The notes beneath the pieces are model-generated. The model searched no databases. It saw only the letters and a list, made by a program, of their open reading frames with translations, and was not told the origin of the DNA. Positions 1 through 8,749 of a DNA stretch of 12,390 nucleotides are shown here, one piece after another. Origin of the DNA: Chthoniobacterales bacterium (GTDB taxonomy: Bacteria; Verrucomicrobiota; Verrucomicrobiia; Chthoniobacterales; UBA10450); the NCBI GenBank assembly GCA_025980625.1, contig JAICXG010000065.1, positions 1-12,390 on the forward strand, read 5' to 3'. Numbering within the stretch: position 1 is the first letter of the stretch; every line of letters begins with the position of its first letter. Made by a program: the position numbers and the translations under genes.

Positions 1-636
1 CTGGAAACGCTCCAAACGGTGACCGCGTTCTTTGTCCATGATTTGAAGAATGCCACCTCAACTCTCCGGCTCATGCTGGCAAATCTGCCGATCCACTTTG
101 ATGACCCAAGGTTCCGGGAAGACGCGATGCGCGGGATTCGTGGCACGATTGAGCGGATCGAACAGTTAATCAGCCGGGCCGGTTCCTTGCGCGCTGAGTT
201 CGAGCTGCACCGCACCGAGTGCGACCTGAACTCACTCGTGGCCGATTCGCTGAAGAGCGTCAATGGCAATAACGGCTTGGAATGGATCTCAAATTTGGAG
301 CCCTTGCCGCCGGTGCTGGCGGACCGCGAGCGAATGCAAAGCGTGATCACGAACTTGCTTTTGAATGCATCCGAAGCGAGTGGCACGAGCCGCATCACGA
401 TCAAGACCGGGCGCGTGGAGAAATGGGCCAGCCTGCAAGTCGCCGACAACGGGTGTGGAATGACTCCTGCATTTGTGAAAGAATCGCTTTTTCGTCCTTT
501 CCGCACGACCAAGAAAAAAGGAATGGGTATCGGTATGTTCCAATCAAAGATGATCGTCGAAGCGCATCGCGGAAAGATGCTGGTTAAGACGGAGCCCGGC
601 GTTGGAACGACGTTTCGGGTCTTACTTCCTATCTAA
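1..636 (+). CDS. prsK: PrsK-type sensor histidine kinase, C-terminal part (5' end outside window)
   Basis: The reading frame is open from base 1, so this is the last 211 residues of a longer protein (PrsK proteins run to several hundred residues with an N-terminal membrane and sensor region). Visible motifs in window residue numbers: an H-box FFVHDLKN with the phospho-accepting His at 13, an N-box NLLLNAS at 118-124, a G1 box DNGCGM at 149-154, an F-box around 162-167 and a G2 box KGMGIGM at 173-179. The HDLKN form of the H-box and the next-door regulator are characteristic of the PEP-CTERM-system kinase PrsK. By family knowledge it autophosphorylates at the inner membrane and passes phosphate to PrsR. 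The stop is 3 bases before the regulator start, so the pair is probably translationally coupled. A GTG at 19 is in frame but is not a credible start because it would cut into the dimerisation helix. Confidence 0.88.
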   Translation: METLQTVTAFFVHDLKNATSTLRLMLANLPIHFDDPRFREDAMRGIRGTIERIEQLISRAGSLRAEFELHRTECDLNSLVADSLKSVNGNNGLEWISNLEPLPPVLADRERMQSVITNLLLNASEASGTSRITIKTGRVEKWASLQVADNGCGMTPAFVKESLFRPFRTTKKKGMGIGMFQSKMIVEAHRGKMLVKTEPGVGTTFRVLLPI

Positions 637-639
637 GCC

Positions 640-2022
640 ATGACTCCGACCAAGCCGACGCTGCTGATTGTCGATGATGACGAAGAGATCCGGACGCAGC
701 TGAAATGGGCGCTCGAGAGTGAATACGACCTCGTAATCGCCGCCGATCGCGAACAGGCAGTCAATCTCTTTCGGGAGCGCCGCCCGGCCATGACGTTACT
801 CGACCTCGGGCTGCCGCCTCAGCCTAACGAGTGTAAGGAAGGCCTGGCCGCATTGGATGAGATTCTGGTGATCGATCCCGCCGCCAAAGTGGTGATTCTT
901 TCCGGCCAGAGCGAAAGAGGGAATGCGATTCAGGCTATCGGCGCGGGCGCCTACGATTTTTTGCCCAAGCCCATCGAACCGGAAATTCTCAAGCTGCTTT
1001 TGCGCCGGTGTATCAATGTCGTGCAGTTAGAGCGCGAGTACCGCGAGTTAGAAAGAAGGGCTCCGGTTCAGGGATTCGAGAAAATGCTCGGGGCGAGCAC
1101 GAAAATGGAGCAGGTCTTTGCGTCGATTAAAAAAGTCGCGAGCACCAATGCGCCCGTCCTGCTCCTGGGTGAGAGTGGCACCGGCAAGGAGCTGGCGGCG
1201 TTGGCGATTCACGAGCGCAGTCCGCGCAGCAAAGGACCCTTTGTCCCGATTAACTGCAGCGGGATTCCAGAGAATCTGCTCGAGAGCGAATTATTTGGCC
1301 ACGAGAAAGGCGCATTCACCGGTGCGCACGTCCAACGCAACGGCCTGATCGAATCAGCGGCTAATGGAACGCTGTTTCTGGATGAGATTGGCGATCTGCC
1401 GCCATCGCTTCAGGTAAAGCTGCTGCGCTTCCTGCAAGAGCAGCGTTTCCAAAGGGTGGGAGGACGGCAGGAAATTAAGATCGACACGCGGGTGATCGCG
1501 GCTACGAACGCCGATCTGAAGCAGGCGATTGCGGAGGGAAGGTTTCGCGAGGACCTTTATTTCCGGCTTGCGGTCGTAGTCATCAAGTTACCCCCCTTGC
1601 GCGAACGTGAAGACGATGTTGCCTTACTCGCGCAGGATTTTCTCAATCGTTACGCGGCCCAGAATGGTCGCAGGAAAATGACTCTCTCTCCCGATGCCAT
1701 GCGCGCACTTTACCGCCACCAGTGGACAGGTAACGTACGAGAACTTCAAAACCGGGTGAAGCGCGCCGTGATCATGGCGGACGCACGCAAAATCACAGCG
1801 GCCGATCTTGAACTGGAGGAGGCAGCCGGCCAGACACGTGCCACCTTGCGCGATGCGCGCGAAGCGGTCGAAAGAGAAATGGTGGAGTCTTCGCTCCGGC
1901 GCAATCGTGGAAAAATCGCCGCCGCCGCTACCGAATTGGGGATCAGCCGGCCGACCTTTTATGAGTTAATGGATAAGCTTGGCATTCGCCGCACGGGTCA
2001 GGAGGCGGGCGATTTGAACTAG
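640..2022 (+). CDS. prsR: PrsR-type sigma-54-dependent response regulator
   Basis: This complete 460-residue protein has the three-domain NtrC architecture. The receiver domain (about 5-125) has the acidic pair VDDD near 11-14, the probable phosphorylated Asp55 in LLDLGLPP, Ser88 and Lys110. The AAA+ domain (about 145-385) has Walker A GESGTGKE at 177-184, the sigma-54 contact loop GAFTGA at 224-229 and Walker B TLFLDEI at 244-250. A Fis-type helix-turn-helix occupies about 425-447. An intact GAFTGA loop means it should activate sigma-54 RNA polymerase. The receiver segment LDLGLPP followed by EGLA and ending GAYDFLPKPIEP is the pattern I associate with the PEP-CTERM-box regulator family. Partner kinase PrsK lies 3 bases upstream. 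The ATG at 640 has no Shine-Dalgarno sequence, consistent with coupling. Its targets are probably exopolysaccharide and PEP-CTERM protein genes, which is inferred from the family and not visible here. Confidence 0.9.
   Translation: MTPTKPTLLIVDDDEEIRTQLKWALESEYDLVIAADREQAVNLFRERRPAMTLLDLGLPPQPNECKEGLAALDEILVIDPAAKVVILSGQSERGNAIQAIGAGAYDFLPKPIEPEILKLLLRRCINVVQLEREYRELERRAPVQGFEKMLGASTKMEQVFASIKKVASTNAPVLLLGESGTGKELAALAIHERSPRSKGPFVPINCSGIPENLLESELFGHEKGAFTGAHVQRNGLIESAANGTLFLDEIGDLPPSLQVKLLRFLQEQRFQRVGGRQEIKIDTRVIAATNADLKQAIAEGRFREDLYFRLAVVVIKLPPLREREDDVALLAQDFLNRYAAQNGRRKMTLSPDAMRALYRHQWTGNVRELQNRVKRAVIMADARKITAADLELEEAAGQTRATLRDAREAVEREMVESSLRRNRGKIAAAATELGISRPTFYELMDKLGIRRTGQEAGDLN
822..830 (+). 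repeat. Dispersed 9-mer GCCTAACGA, copy 1
   Basis: Exact copy inside prsR, read there in frame as Pro-Asn-Glu. Confidence 0.6.
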
Positions 2023-2033
2023 CTGGGGGCGCA

Positions 2034-2042
2034 GCCTAACGA
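2034..2042 (+). repeat. Dispersed 9-mer GCCTAACGA, copy 2
   Basis: Exact copy in the untranslated gap 12 bases after the prsR stop, so protein coding does not explain it. Confidence 0.6.
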
Positions 2043-2077
2043 GATCTCCGCTCCGCCACTTCTCCACTCCTTTGCCG

Positions 2078-5000
2078 ATGAAAATACGATTACCTATTAG
2101 CTTGCTTGTTGCGGCCCTTCTTCTGACTCCCGTCCTAAGTGGGTGTTCGGCCAAGGCGAAGAAAGCACGGATATTGGCGCGAGCGGAAAGTGATTTCCAT
2201 GGCGGCGACTACGACAAGGCGAAGATCGGCTACATGCAGGCGATCCGGGTCGATCCGCGCGATCCGAAACCGTTCCAGCGTATCGGGCAGATGTGGCTGG
2301 AAGATGGCGACCCGCTTTTCGCCGGCACCTTTCTCAAACACGCGCAGGAGCTGGACCCGAAGGACACGGCCAACAGCGTACGCCTGGCGCAGGCTTATCA
2401 GGCGATCGGGCAATTTGCCGAAGCACGTAAAGTAGCTCTCGCGGTTCTGCAATCCGGCGCCAACGGCGAAGCCCTTGTTCTGCTCGCGGAAATCGCGCGC
2501 GCCCCGGAAGAAATCAGCCAGGTCGAGCAGATCCTGGAGAAGTATCAAGAGAAGAATACCGCCGCTTATGAGATTGCGCGCGCTGACCTGGCGGCGCGCA
2601 GACACGATCTCTCAGCGGCCGAGGTAACAGTGACTCGCGCCATCCAGCTCGAGCCGAAATCAGCCGCGGCGCATCAGGCGGCCGGTATTTTGGCCGTCGT
2701 GCAACAGAACCGCACCCGCGCGGCAGAGGAATTGAAAACCGCAGCCAGCCTGGCGGCGTCGCGCTCGCCAGTGCAGATGACCTATGCTAGCTGGCTATTA
2801 CAGGCGCAGGGGAGTGACGCAGCCCGTGCTTTCCTCGACAGTCTCACGAAAAAAGCGCCCGATTTTTTGCCAGCCTGGAGCATGCTCAGCCGTCTTGCCT
2901 ATTCCGAGAAGAGATACGACGACGCACTCAAACTCCTCGACAATATCATCTCGCGCGATGCGCGACACATCGAGGCGCTGCTCATGCAAGCCGATTGTTT
3001 TCTCGCTAAGAGTCAGCCACAAAAAGCGGTTGATGTAATGCAGCGGCTTCTCAGCACGTTTCCCGCTTCGTCGGCTGCAGAGTTACGGCTGGCCCAGGCT
3101 TATCTCCAGCAGCATAAGCCTGCCCAGGCCAACGCGGCACTGGACCGAGCCCTTAAAAAGAATCCCGAATATCCAGAAGCGATCCTCTTACAGGCGCAAT
3201 TGAAGATTAACGGCGGGAAACTGCCCGAGGCGATCGACGCTCTGGAGCACTTACTCAAGAAACAACCAAACATGCGATCGGCGCAGCTCCTTTTGGCTGA
3301 TGCTTACCGTCGAGCCCGACGCTTCCAGGATGCCGCGGCTATCTTTCGCGAGCAGATCAAGCTTCGGCCAACAGCCCCCGATTCCTATCTCTTTCTCGGC
3401 AAGGTCGAAAAGGAGGCGAAAAACAGCGAGGACGCGCGCAAGAGCTTCGAAAAGGTGCTTGAGTTAGCGCCGGAAAACCTGCCCGCGCTGAGCGAACTCA
3501 TTGATCTTGATCTAGAGGCAAAGGATTTTGCCGCGGCAACCGGTCGGGTGCAGGAGCGCTTAAAAAAACATTCCGACTCGGCTACTCTTTACGTCCTTGA
3601 AGGGAAGATCCTGATCGCGCAGCAGCAATGGCCGGCGGCCGAGAGTGCGCTCAAGAAAGGAATTGAACTGGATGCCAACCTGGCCAGCGCTTACGGCCTG
3701 CTGGTCTCGAGTTATCTCGCGACCAACCGATTGCCGGAAGCGGCGAGTGAGATGGAAGCGGCGGTAGCCAAGATGCCCAACAACCGAAGTGCATGGATGT
3801 TGCTTGCGAGTATCCGCGAAAAACTGAATGACCATGCCGCGGCACAGCAAGCCTATGAGAAGCTTCTTGCGACTGACCCTGATTTTGTGCCGGCCCTGAA
3901 TAACCTTGCTTATCTTGACGTTGAGTATCTCAACCAGCTCGACCGGGGTTTGGAACTGGCGCAGAAGGCGCGCCAGCTCGCACCGACAGACTTATCGGTC
4001 TCTGATACGGTTGCCTGGGCTCTATACAAGCGAGGCGACTACCAGCAGGCGCTGCCGTTATTGCAGGAAAGCGCCGATAAGTGGCCAAGTAACTCCGAGA
4101 TCCGGTTTCATCTCGGCATGACTCATTATATGATGGGCGACACCGCGGGAGCCCGAAGCGCTTTCGAGCAAGTCGTGGCCTCGCCCGGAGATTCCCAGAC
4201 CAAGGCGACCGCGGCCAAGCGACTCGCTTTGCTCGGCACAGGGTCAGGCGCCGCAATGAAACCGAGCATCAAGGAGCTGGAAAAAATGGTCGCCGAAGAG
4301 CCACAGGACCTCGTGGCGATCCTTTGGCTCGCGGATGCCTATGATCAGGGATCTGAACCGGCGAAAGCGGCTGCCACCTATGAAGCGGCGCTCAAGTTAA
4401 ATCCGAAACTGCCGAAGCCGGCGATCAGGCTCGCTCAGCTCTACAGCGGGCCGTTAGCAAATCGCGAAAAGGCACTCACCTATGCCAAGCAGGCGCGAGA
4501 TCTGTCCCCGCAAGATGCGAAAACGACTGCACTTTTGGGCCGCGCTGCCTTTGATGCCGGCGATACCGCGTGGGCCTATAGCGTTCTTCAGGAAAGCTCG
4601 CGCCAATTGCCATCGGATGCGCAAGCAGCGCACGATTTGGCGTGGGCGGCTTACGCGCAGGGTAAACTGGAGGAGGCGCGCCGAGTGATGGAACGTTGCC
4701 TGGGGCTGGCGCCTGACGCCTCGACGGCGGAGGATGCAAAGTCTTTTCTTTCCTTTACCGCTTTGTTTTCTGACACTGCCGCGCTTGCTCAGGCGCGGCC
4801 CAAACTTGACGAGAAGCTGCACGCCGATCCGGATTACATCCCTGCGGTGATGAGCGCAGCCGCTCTCGACGCTCGGGAAGGAAACAGACAGCAAGCGATT
4901 AAGCGTTACCAGCAAAGCTTGCAGCGCTTTCCTAATTTTGCTCTGGCTCAGTTGCAGCTGGCATCCCTTTATCTCGACGATCCGAATCAACTGAGTAAGG

Positions 5001-5311
5001 CCTATGATCTGGCTTCACAGGCGCGCAAAGTTCTGCCTGAGGACGCAATGACAGCGCAGGTGCTGGGAGAAGTCTGTTACGAGCGCAAGGAATATGCTCG
5101 GGCCGGTCAACTCTTGCAGGAGAGTTCCCGGCAATCGCCGCTGGATGCGACCGGTCACTACTATCTCGGGATGACTTACAAAGAGCAAAAGCAAGCGCTG
5201 GCCGCCATCCAGGAGTTAACTGCGGCGCTAACTGCCGGGCTGCCTGCGGAACCTTCGAAGAAAGCGCAACAGGCCCTGATCGAACTGCGCATGTCGGGAA
5301 GCGATTCGTGA
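2078..5311 (+). CDS. prsT: PrsT-type TPR-repeat lipoprotein, first paralog
   Basis: This is a 1,077-residue envelope lipoprotein made almost entirely of TPR-like helix pairs. The signal peptide (residues 1-22) ends in the lipobox LSGC with lipidated Cys23; Ser at +2 suggests outer-membrane sorting under the Lol rule. I chose ATG 2078 over the in-frame TTG 2072 because it gives a normal lysine-led signal peptide; neither has a Shine-Dalgarno. Many repeats follow the pattern A..Y...L...P. The C-terminal half holds three modules starting near 570, 745 and 920, each with an LA.LY-type segment (608, 784, 959) followed about 70 residues later by an HLGM- or YLGM-like segment. It sits 55 bases after prsR, which matches the PEP-CTERM-system TPR lipoprotein family that co-occurs with PrsK and PrsR. 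Its function in that system is unproven; a scaffold in export or regulation is the usual guess. It is longer than the roughly 900 residues usual for the family. Confidence 0.82.
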   Translation: MKIRLPISLLVAALLLTPVLSGCSAKAKKARILARAESDFHGGDYDKAKIGYMQAIRVDPRDPKPFQRIGQMWLEDGDPLFAGTFLKHAQELDPKDTANSVRLAQAYQAIGQFAEARKVALAVLQSGANGEALVLLAEIARAPEEISQVEQILEKYQEKNTAAYEIARADLAARRHDLSAAEVTVTRAIQLEPKSAAAHQAAGILAVVQQNRTRAAEELKTAASLAASRSPVQMTYASWLLQAQGSDAARAFLDSLTKKAPDFLPAWSMLSRLAYSEKRYDDALKLLDNIISRDARHIEALLMQADCFLAKSQPQKAVDVMQRLLSTFPASSAAELRLAQAYLQQHKPAQANAALDRALKKNPEYPEAILLQAQLKINGGKLPEAIDALEHLLKKQPNMRSAQLLLADAYRRARRFQDAAAIFREQIKLRPTAPDSYLFLGKVEKEAKNSEDARKSFEKVLELAPENLPALSELIDLDLEAKDFAAATGRVQERLKKHSDSATLYVLEGKILIAQQQWPAAESALKKGIELDANLASAYGLLVSSYLATNRLPEAASEMEAAVAKMPNNRSAWMLLASIREKLNDHAAAQQAYEKLLATDPDFVPALNNLAYLDVEYLNQLDRGLELAQKARQLAPTDLSVSDTVAWALYKRGDYQQALPLLQESADKWPSNSEIRFHLGMTHYMMGDTAGARSAFEQVVASPGDSQTKATAAKRLALLGTGSGAAMKPSIKELEKMVAEEPQDLVAILWLADAYDQGSEPAKAAATYEAALKLNPKLPKPAIRLAQLYSGPLANREKALTYAKQARDLSPQDAKTTALLGRAAFDAGDTAWAYSVLQESSRQLPSDAQAAHDLAWAAYAQGKLEEARRVMERCLGLAPDASTAEDAKSFLSFTALFSDTAALAQARPKLDEKLHADPDYIPAVMSAAALDAREGNRQQAIKRYQQSLQRFPNFALAQLQLASLYLDDPNQLSKAYDLASQARKVLPEDAMTAQVLGEVCYERKEYARAGQLLQESSRQSPLDATGHYYLGMTYKEQKQALAAIQELTAALTAGLPAEPSKKAQQALIELRMSGSDS

Positions 5312-5367
5312 AGCGGTTGGCCACTGCGACCCCGTACTTTGACTCTATTCAACAGATTGCCGTCTAA

Positions 5368-8300
5368 ATGAGAATTCATTACTGCTCCTGCAGAGTCACA
5401 ATAGCTACACTTGTCGTTTTGGTGATGCTGGTGGGCTGTTCCGCTGCCTCAAGAAAGGCGCAGCGCCTCGAACGCGCGGAGCGCCACTTCAAAGCCGGAC
5501 AATACGACGAGGCCAGAATCGATTATATGGCGGTGCTTCGGACGGAGCCAAGGAATGTGCTTGCCATTCAGCGGCTCGGTCAGATCTGGAGCGAAGAAGG
5601 CGCGCCGATCACTGCCATGCCCTTTCTCATGAAGGCGCGCGACCTTCAGCCGGACATTGTCGAGATCCGGAAGAAACTGCTCGCCGCGCTCGTCGGCATC
5701 GCAGGCTTTGAGCAGGCAAAACAGCAGGCAACCGAAATTCTTCAGCGTGCTCCTTCCGATAGCGAGACGCTTTTCCTTCTCACCCAGTTTGCGCAAACGC
5801 CGGAGCAGTTGGCGGAAATGGAAAAGCAGCTAAAGCAATTCCCAGCGACTAACTCAGTAGAGTTTCATCTCGCGGCCGCGAATATCGCACTGCGCAGGAA
5901 CGATAAGCCGGCGGCGGAAGCAGAGATACAGAAATCCCTGAAAGTCAATCCAAAGTCAGCGCTTGCTCACGCTGCGTTAGGTCAGTACTACGCCGCGACG
6001 AAGAACCTGGAAGGAGCGGGCAAGGAGCTCAAAAAGGCGGCTGAACTGGCCCCGCCGCGGTCGAGCATCCGCGTGCAATACGCCGAATTCCTCTTTAGTT
6101 CGGGTAAGTCGAGCGAAGGGAAAGCTCTTCTCGCGCAGATGACCAAGGCCACTCCCGATTACCTGCCGATCTACCGTGTCTCGGCTAAGGTCGCGCTCGC
6201 GCAGCGCAACTATAAGGAAGCACTCGCAGCACTCCAGAATATCTTTACCCGCGAGCCGCAGGACCTTGAGGCGCGCTTTATGGAAGCGGAGGCTCTGATC
6301 GGGCAACACAAACCCAAAGAAGCGGTTGAAGCCTTGGAGAAATTGAACGCGGCTTATCACGGCAAAATTCCAGGAATCAAGCTAAGATTAGCCAAGGCAG
6401 CTCTGGCTAACAACGATCGTCCCAGAGCTGAGAAGTTACTCGACCAGGTAATCGCCGAGAATCCGAAATACGCGGATGCTATCCTGGCCCGGGCCGACTT
6501 GAGCATTCGATCGGACCAGGCCTCGCAGGCGGTCGGCCCGTTGGAAGAATTGCTGAAAGCTCAGCCGAACTTGACTGCTGCCCAGGAACTGCTCGGCGAA
6601 GCTTATCGAGCCACGGGAAGGTTCGAGAGCGCTACCAAACTTTTCCATAAGCAGATATCTCTAACGAATCAGAGTGCTCTGCCTTATTTTGATCTCGGCC
6701 TGACCAAGTTGCAGGAGAACAAGCCCGACGAGGCGCGGCAATATTTCGAAAAGGCCGCGGAAGTCGAACCGAATAATATCCTGCCGGTCGAACAACTGGT
6801 AAATCTCGACATTGCGAAGAAGGACTACGCTGCGGCGACGCGCCGCGTGCAGCAACAATTTCAAAGGACTCCAAACTATGCTCCCGTTTATGTCCTTGAG
6901 GGCAAGATTTACGCCGCGCAGACGGATTGGCCGAAGGCTGAGGCCGCTTTCAAGAAGGCAGTCGAACTCAACGGCAAGTTCGATAAGGCACGGCAATTGT
7001 TGATTTCGAGCTATCTGGCGCAGGGCAAGGCCCCGCAAGCGGTAAGTGAGCTCGAGGCAATGTTGAAGAATGACCCGAACGATCCGCGGGCGCGTTTGCT
7101 TCTTGCCACAATCTTTGAAGGGCAAAAAGGCTTTGCCGCTGCCCGCGACGAATATGAGAAGCTGCTTGCTGCTAACCCAAACTTCGTCCCAGCTCTTAAT
7201 AACCTGGCCTGGCTCTATGCCGAACAGTTCAACGAACTTGATAAGGCAAATGAGTTAGCCCAGAAGGCAAGCAGCCTGCAACCGGCTGACGGCTCGATTG
7301 CTGATACACTGGGTTGGATTCTCTATCGGCGCGGCGATTATCAGCAGGCTCTGTCTCGGCTTCAGATCAGTGCGGGTAAGTTACCAGCTAATCCAGCCGT
7401 CCAATACCACCTCGGGATGACTTTATACATGATGGGGCAGCTCGACCCGGCCCGTGCGGCTTTGCAGAAAGCAGTGGAAACGAAGGATGAGTTCCCGGGC
7501 AAAGCGGAAGCGAAAGCGCGGCTTGCCCTTCTCGACCAATCCGGCGGCCCAGGTTCGCAGCTCTCAGCGAGTCAGTTGCAACCTTTGCTCGAGCAAAACC
7601 CTAACGACCCACTCGTCGCCACTCGCCTCGGTGAAGCATTGGAGCGGGAAAATCAACCGGCAAAGGCTGCAGCCGCTTATGAACAGGCTCTCAAATCGAG
7701 TCCGCACCTTCCAGGTCCTACCTTGAAATTGGCCTGGCTTTACGCCGGGCCGTTGCAGGACCGCGCGAAAGCCGTTGCCTATGCCAGGAAAGCAAAGGAA
7801 CTGTCGCCTAACGACGCTAGCACTGCAGTAGCGGTCGGGGAAATCGCCTACCGCGCGGGTAATTTTCCCCTAGCCTATAGTGTGCTCCAGGCGCGGGCTG
7901 GTGACAAGGACCCGGCAGTGCTGCACGATCTGGCCATGAGTGCTTATGCGCTGGGAAAAGTCTCCGAGGCTCGCCAAACGATGCAAGATTGCCTGAGTTT
8001 ATCGCCCAACGAGTCGCAACGCGAAGACGCGAAAAAGTTTCTCACTATGACCGCTCTAGAGAAGCCCTCGCCGCAGGCTATCGCAGCGGAACGGGAGGCT
8101 GAAGCCGTCCTCCGCAAGCAGCCGGATAGCGTGCCGGCTTTGATGGTTAAGGCGGCGATTAAGATGCAACGCAATCAACCGGGCGAAGCTGCCGCGATCT
8201 ATTCAAAGGTGTTGCAGTATTACCCGGATTTTGCCCCGGCACAGAAGCGTCTCGCCGCGATTTACGCGGAAAATCCGAATGACATTGAAAAGGCTCATGA

Positions 8301-8595
8301 GTTGGCGCTCAAGGCGCACAGCAGTCTGCGCGATGATCCTGAACTGGCTCGGATTTTGGCGCGAATTAGCTTTCAGCGGAAGGAATTTGCCTACGCGGCA
8401 CAACTCTTCGAACAGAGTGAAGCGGGTCAGCCACTAACTGCCGAAGACCTTTACTACATGGGTATCGCTCAACTCCAAAGCAAACAGGAAATTAAGGGCC
8501 GAGAGACACTCGATCGTGCTCTCAAAGCCGGCTTGTCCGGCCGCGCGGCTGAGGAAGCAAGGCGACAGCTCGCGGCCAATAGTAAGTCCCACTGA
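5368..8595 (+). CDS. PrsT-type TPR-repeat lipoprotein, second paralog
   Basis: This 1,075-residue protein is a colinear paralog of the preceding gene, matching it from the lipobox to near the C-terminus with no large gaps. The signal peptide ends in LVGC, with Cys24 as the lipidation site and Ser at +2. Near-identical stretches include YVLEGKI at 508-514, FVPALNNLA at 606-614 and RRGDYQQAL at 654-662. The same three-module C-terminal layout is present, with module cores at about 609, 786 and 960. By eye, identity in the middle section is roughly half, so the duplication is old. The gap to the first copy is 56 bases with no terminator, so one transcript is likely. ATG 5368 directly follows a TAA in the gap and has no Shine-Dalgarno. 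Whether the copies act as partners or on different clients cannot be told from sequence. Confidence 0.85.
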   Translation: MRIHYCSCRVTIATLVVLVMLVGCSAASRKAQRLERAERHFKAGQYDEARIDYMAVLRTEPRNVLAIQRLGQIWSEEGAPITAMPFLMKARDLQPDIVEIRKKLLAALVGIAGFEQAKQQATEILQRAPSDSETLFLLTQFAQTPEQLAEMEKQLKQFPATNSVEFHLAAANIALRRNDKPAAEAEIQKSLKVNPKSALAHAALGQYYAATKNLEGAGKELKKAAELAPPRSSIRVQYAEFLFSSGKSSEGKALLAQMTKATPDYLPIYRVSAKVALAQRNYKEALAALQNIFTREPQDLEARFMEAEALIGQHKPKEAVEALEKLNAAYHGKIPGIKLRLAKAALANNDRPRAEKLLDQVIAENPKYADAILARADLSIRSDQASQAVGPLEELLKAQPNLTAAQELLGEAYRATGRFESATKLFHKQISLTNQSALPYFDLGLTKLQENKPDEARQYFEKAAEVEPNNILPVEQLVNLDIAKKDYAAATRRVQQQFQRTPNYAPVYVLEGKIYAAQTDWPKAEAAFKKAVELNGKFDKARQLLISSYLAQGKAPQAVSELEAMLKNDPNDPRARLLLATIFEGQKGFAAARDEYEKLLAANPNFVPALNNLAWLYAEQFNELDKANELAQKASSLQPADGSIADTLGWILYRRGDYQQALSRLQISAGKLPANPAVQYHLGMTLYMMGQLDPARAALQKAVETKDEFPGKAEAKARLALLDQSGGPGSQLSASQLQPLLEQNPNDPLVATRLGEALERENQPAKAAAAYEQALKSSPHLPGPTLKLAWLYAGPLQDRAKAVAYARKAKELSPNDASTAVAVGEIAYRAGNFPLAYSVLQARAGDKDPAVLHDLAMSAYALGKVSEARQTMQDCLSLSPNESQREDAKKFLTMTALEKPSPQAIAAEREAEAVLRKQPDSVPALMVKAAIKMQRNQPGEAAAIYSKVLQYYPDFAPAQKRLAAIYAENPNDIEKAHELALKAHSSLRDDPELARILARISFQRKEFAYAAQLFEQSEAGQPLTAEDLYYMGIAQLQSKQEIKGRETLDRALKAGLSGRAAEEARRQLAANSKSH
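7806..7814 (+). repeat. Dispersed 9-mer GCCTAACGA, copy 3
   Basis: Exact copy inside the second TPR lipoprotein gene, covering a Pro-Asn-Asp stretch. A related CCTAACG lies about 200 bases upstream at 7600-7606. Confidence 0.6.
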
Positions 8596-8596
8596 G

Positions 8597-8611
8597 CCGC
8601 CGCTCCGGCGG
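8597..8611 (+). terminator. GC-rich hairpin after the second prsT, no T tract
   Basis: CCGCCG and CGGCGG form a perfect 6-bp stem around a CTC loop, starting 2 bases after the stop codon. No T run follows on either strand, so it is at best a weak or factor-assisted terminator or an RNA 3'-end stabiliser. Confidence 0.25.
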
Positions 8612-8665
8612 GAGCTGGCCAGGGTTGTCGAGAACTTTGTCTATCGACTTTGAGTCTTGTGAGAT

Positions 8666-8749
8666 TGCCGATGGCCGGACTCGAACCGGCACGGGCGTTA
8701 AGCCCAACGGATTTTAAGTCCGTTGCGTCTGCCATTTCGCCACATCGGC
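8666..8749 (-). tRNA. tRNA-Leu (anticodon UAA)
   Basis: Read on the minus strand this 84-base gene folds as a class II tRNA. The acceptor stem GCCGATG (8743-8749) pairs with CATCGGC (8667-8673), with discriminator A at 8666. The D stem is GCG/CGC. The anticodon stem ACGGA/TCCGT encloses loop CTTAAAA, giving anticodon TAA. A long variable arm follows, then T stem GCCGG/CCGGC with loop TTCGAGT. Leucine identity follows from the anticodon, the long variable arm and A73. The 3' CCA is not encoded (the next bases read ATC), so it must be added after transcription. It points against the flanking plus-strand genes and so has its own promoter, which I could not identify with confidence. Confidence 0.95.

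Noticed and set aside
4454..4990. A 178-residue minus-strand open frame inside the first TPR lipoprotein gene.
   Set aside because: It is antisense to well-conserved TPR repeats that match the paralog residue by residue; it has no motif of its own.
5312..5367. A possible sigma-54 promoter (TTGGCC followed by GC-containing bases) before the second prsT.
   Set aside because: The invariant GG and GC pairs are not at the required 10-base separation, and no other gap in the locus gives a good match either.
5339..5368. A possible promoter before the second prsT: TTGACT, an 18-base gap, TCTAAA.
   Set aside because: The -10-like hexamer runs into the ATG, so transcription would begin inside the gene.
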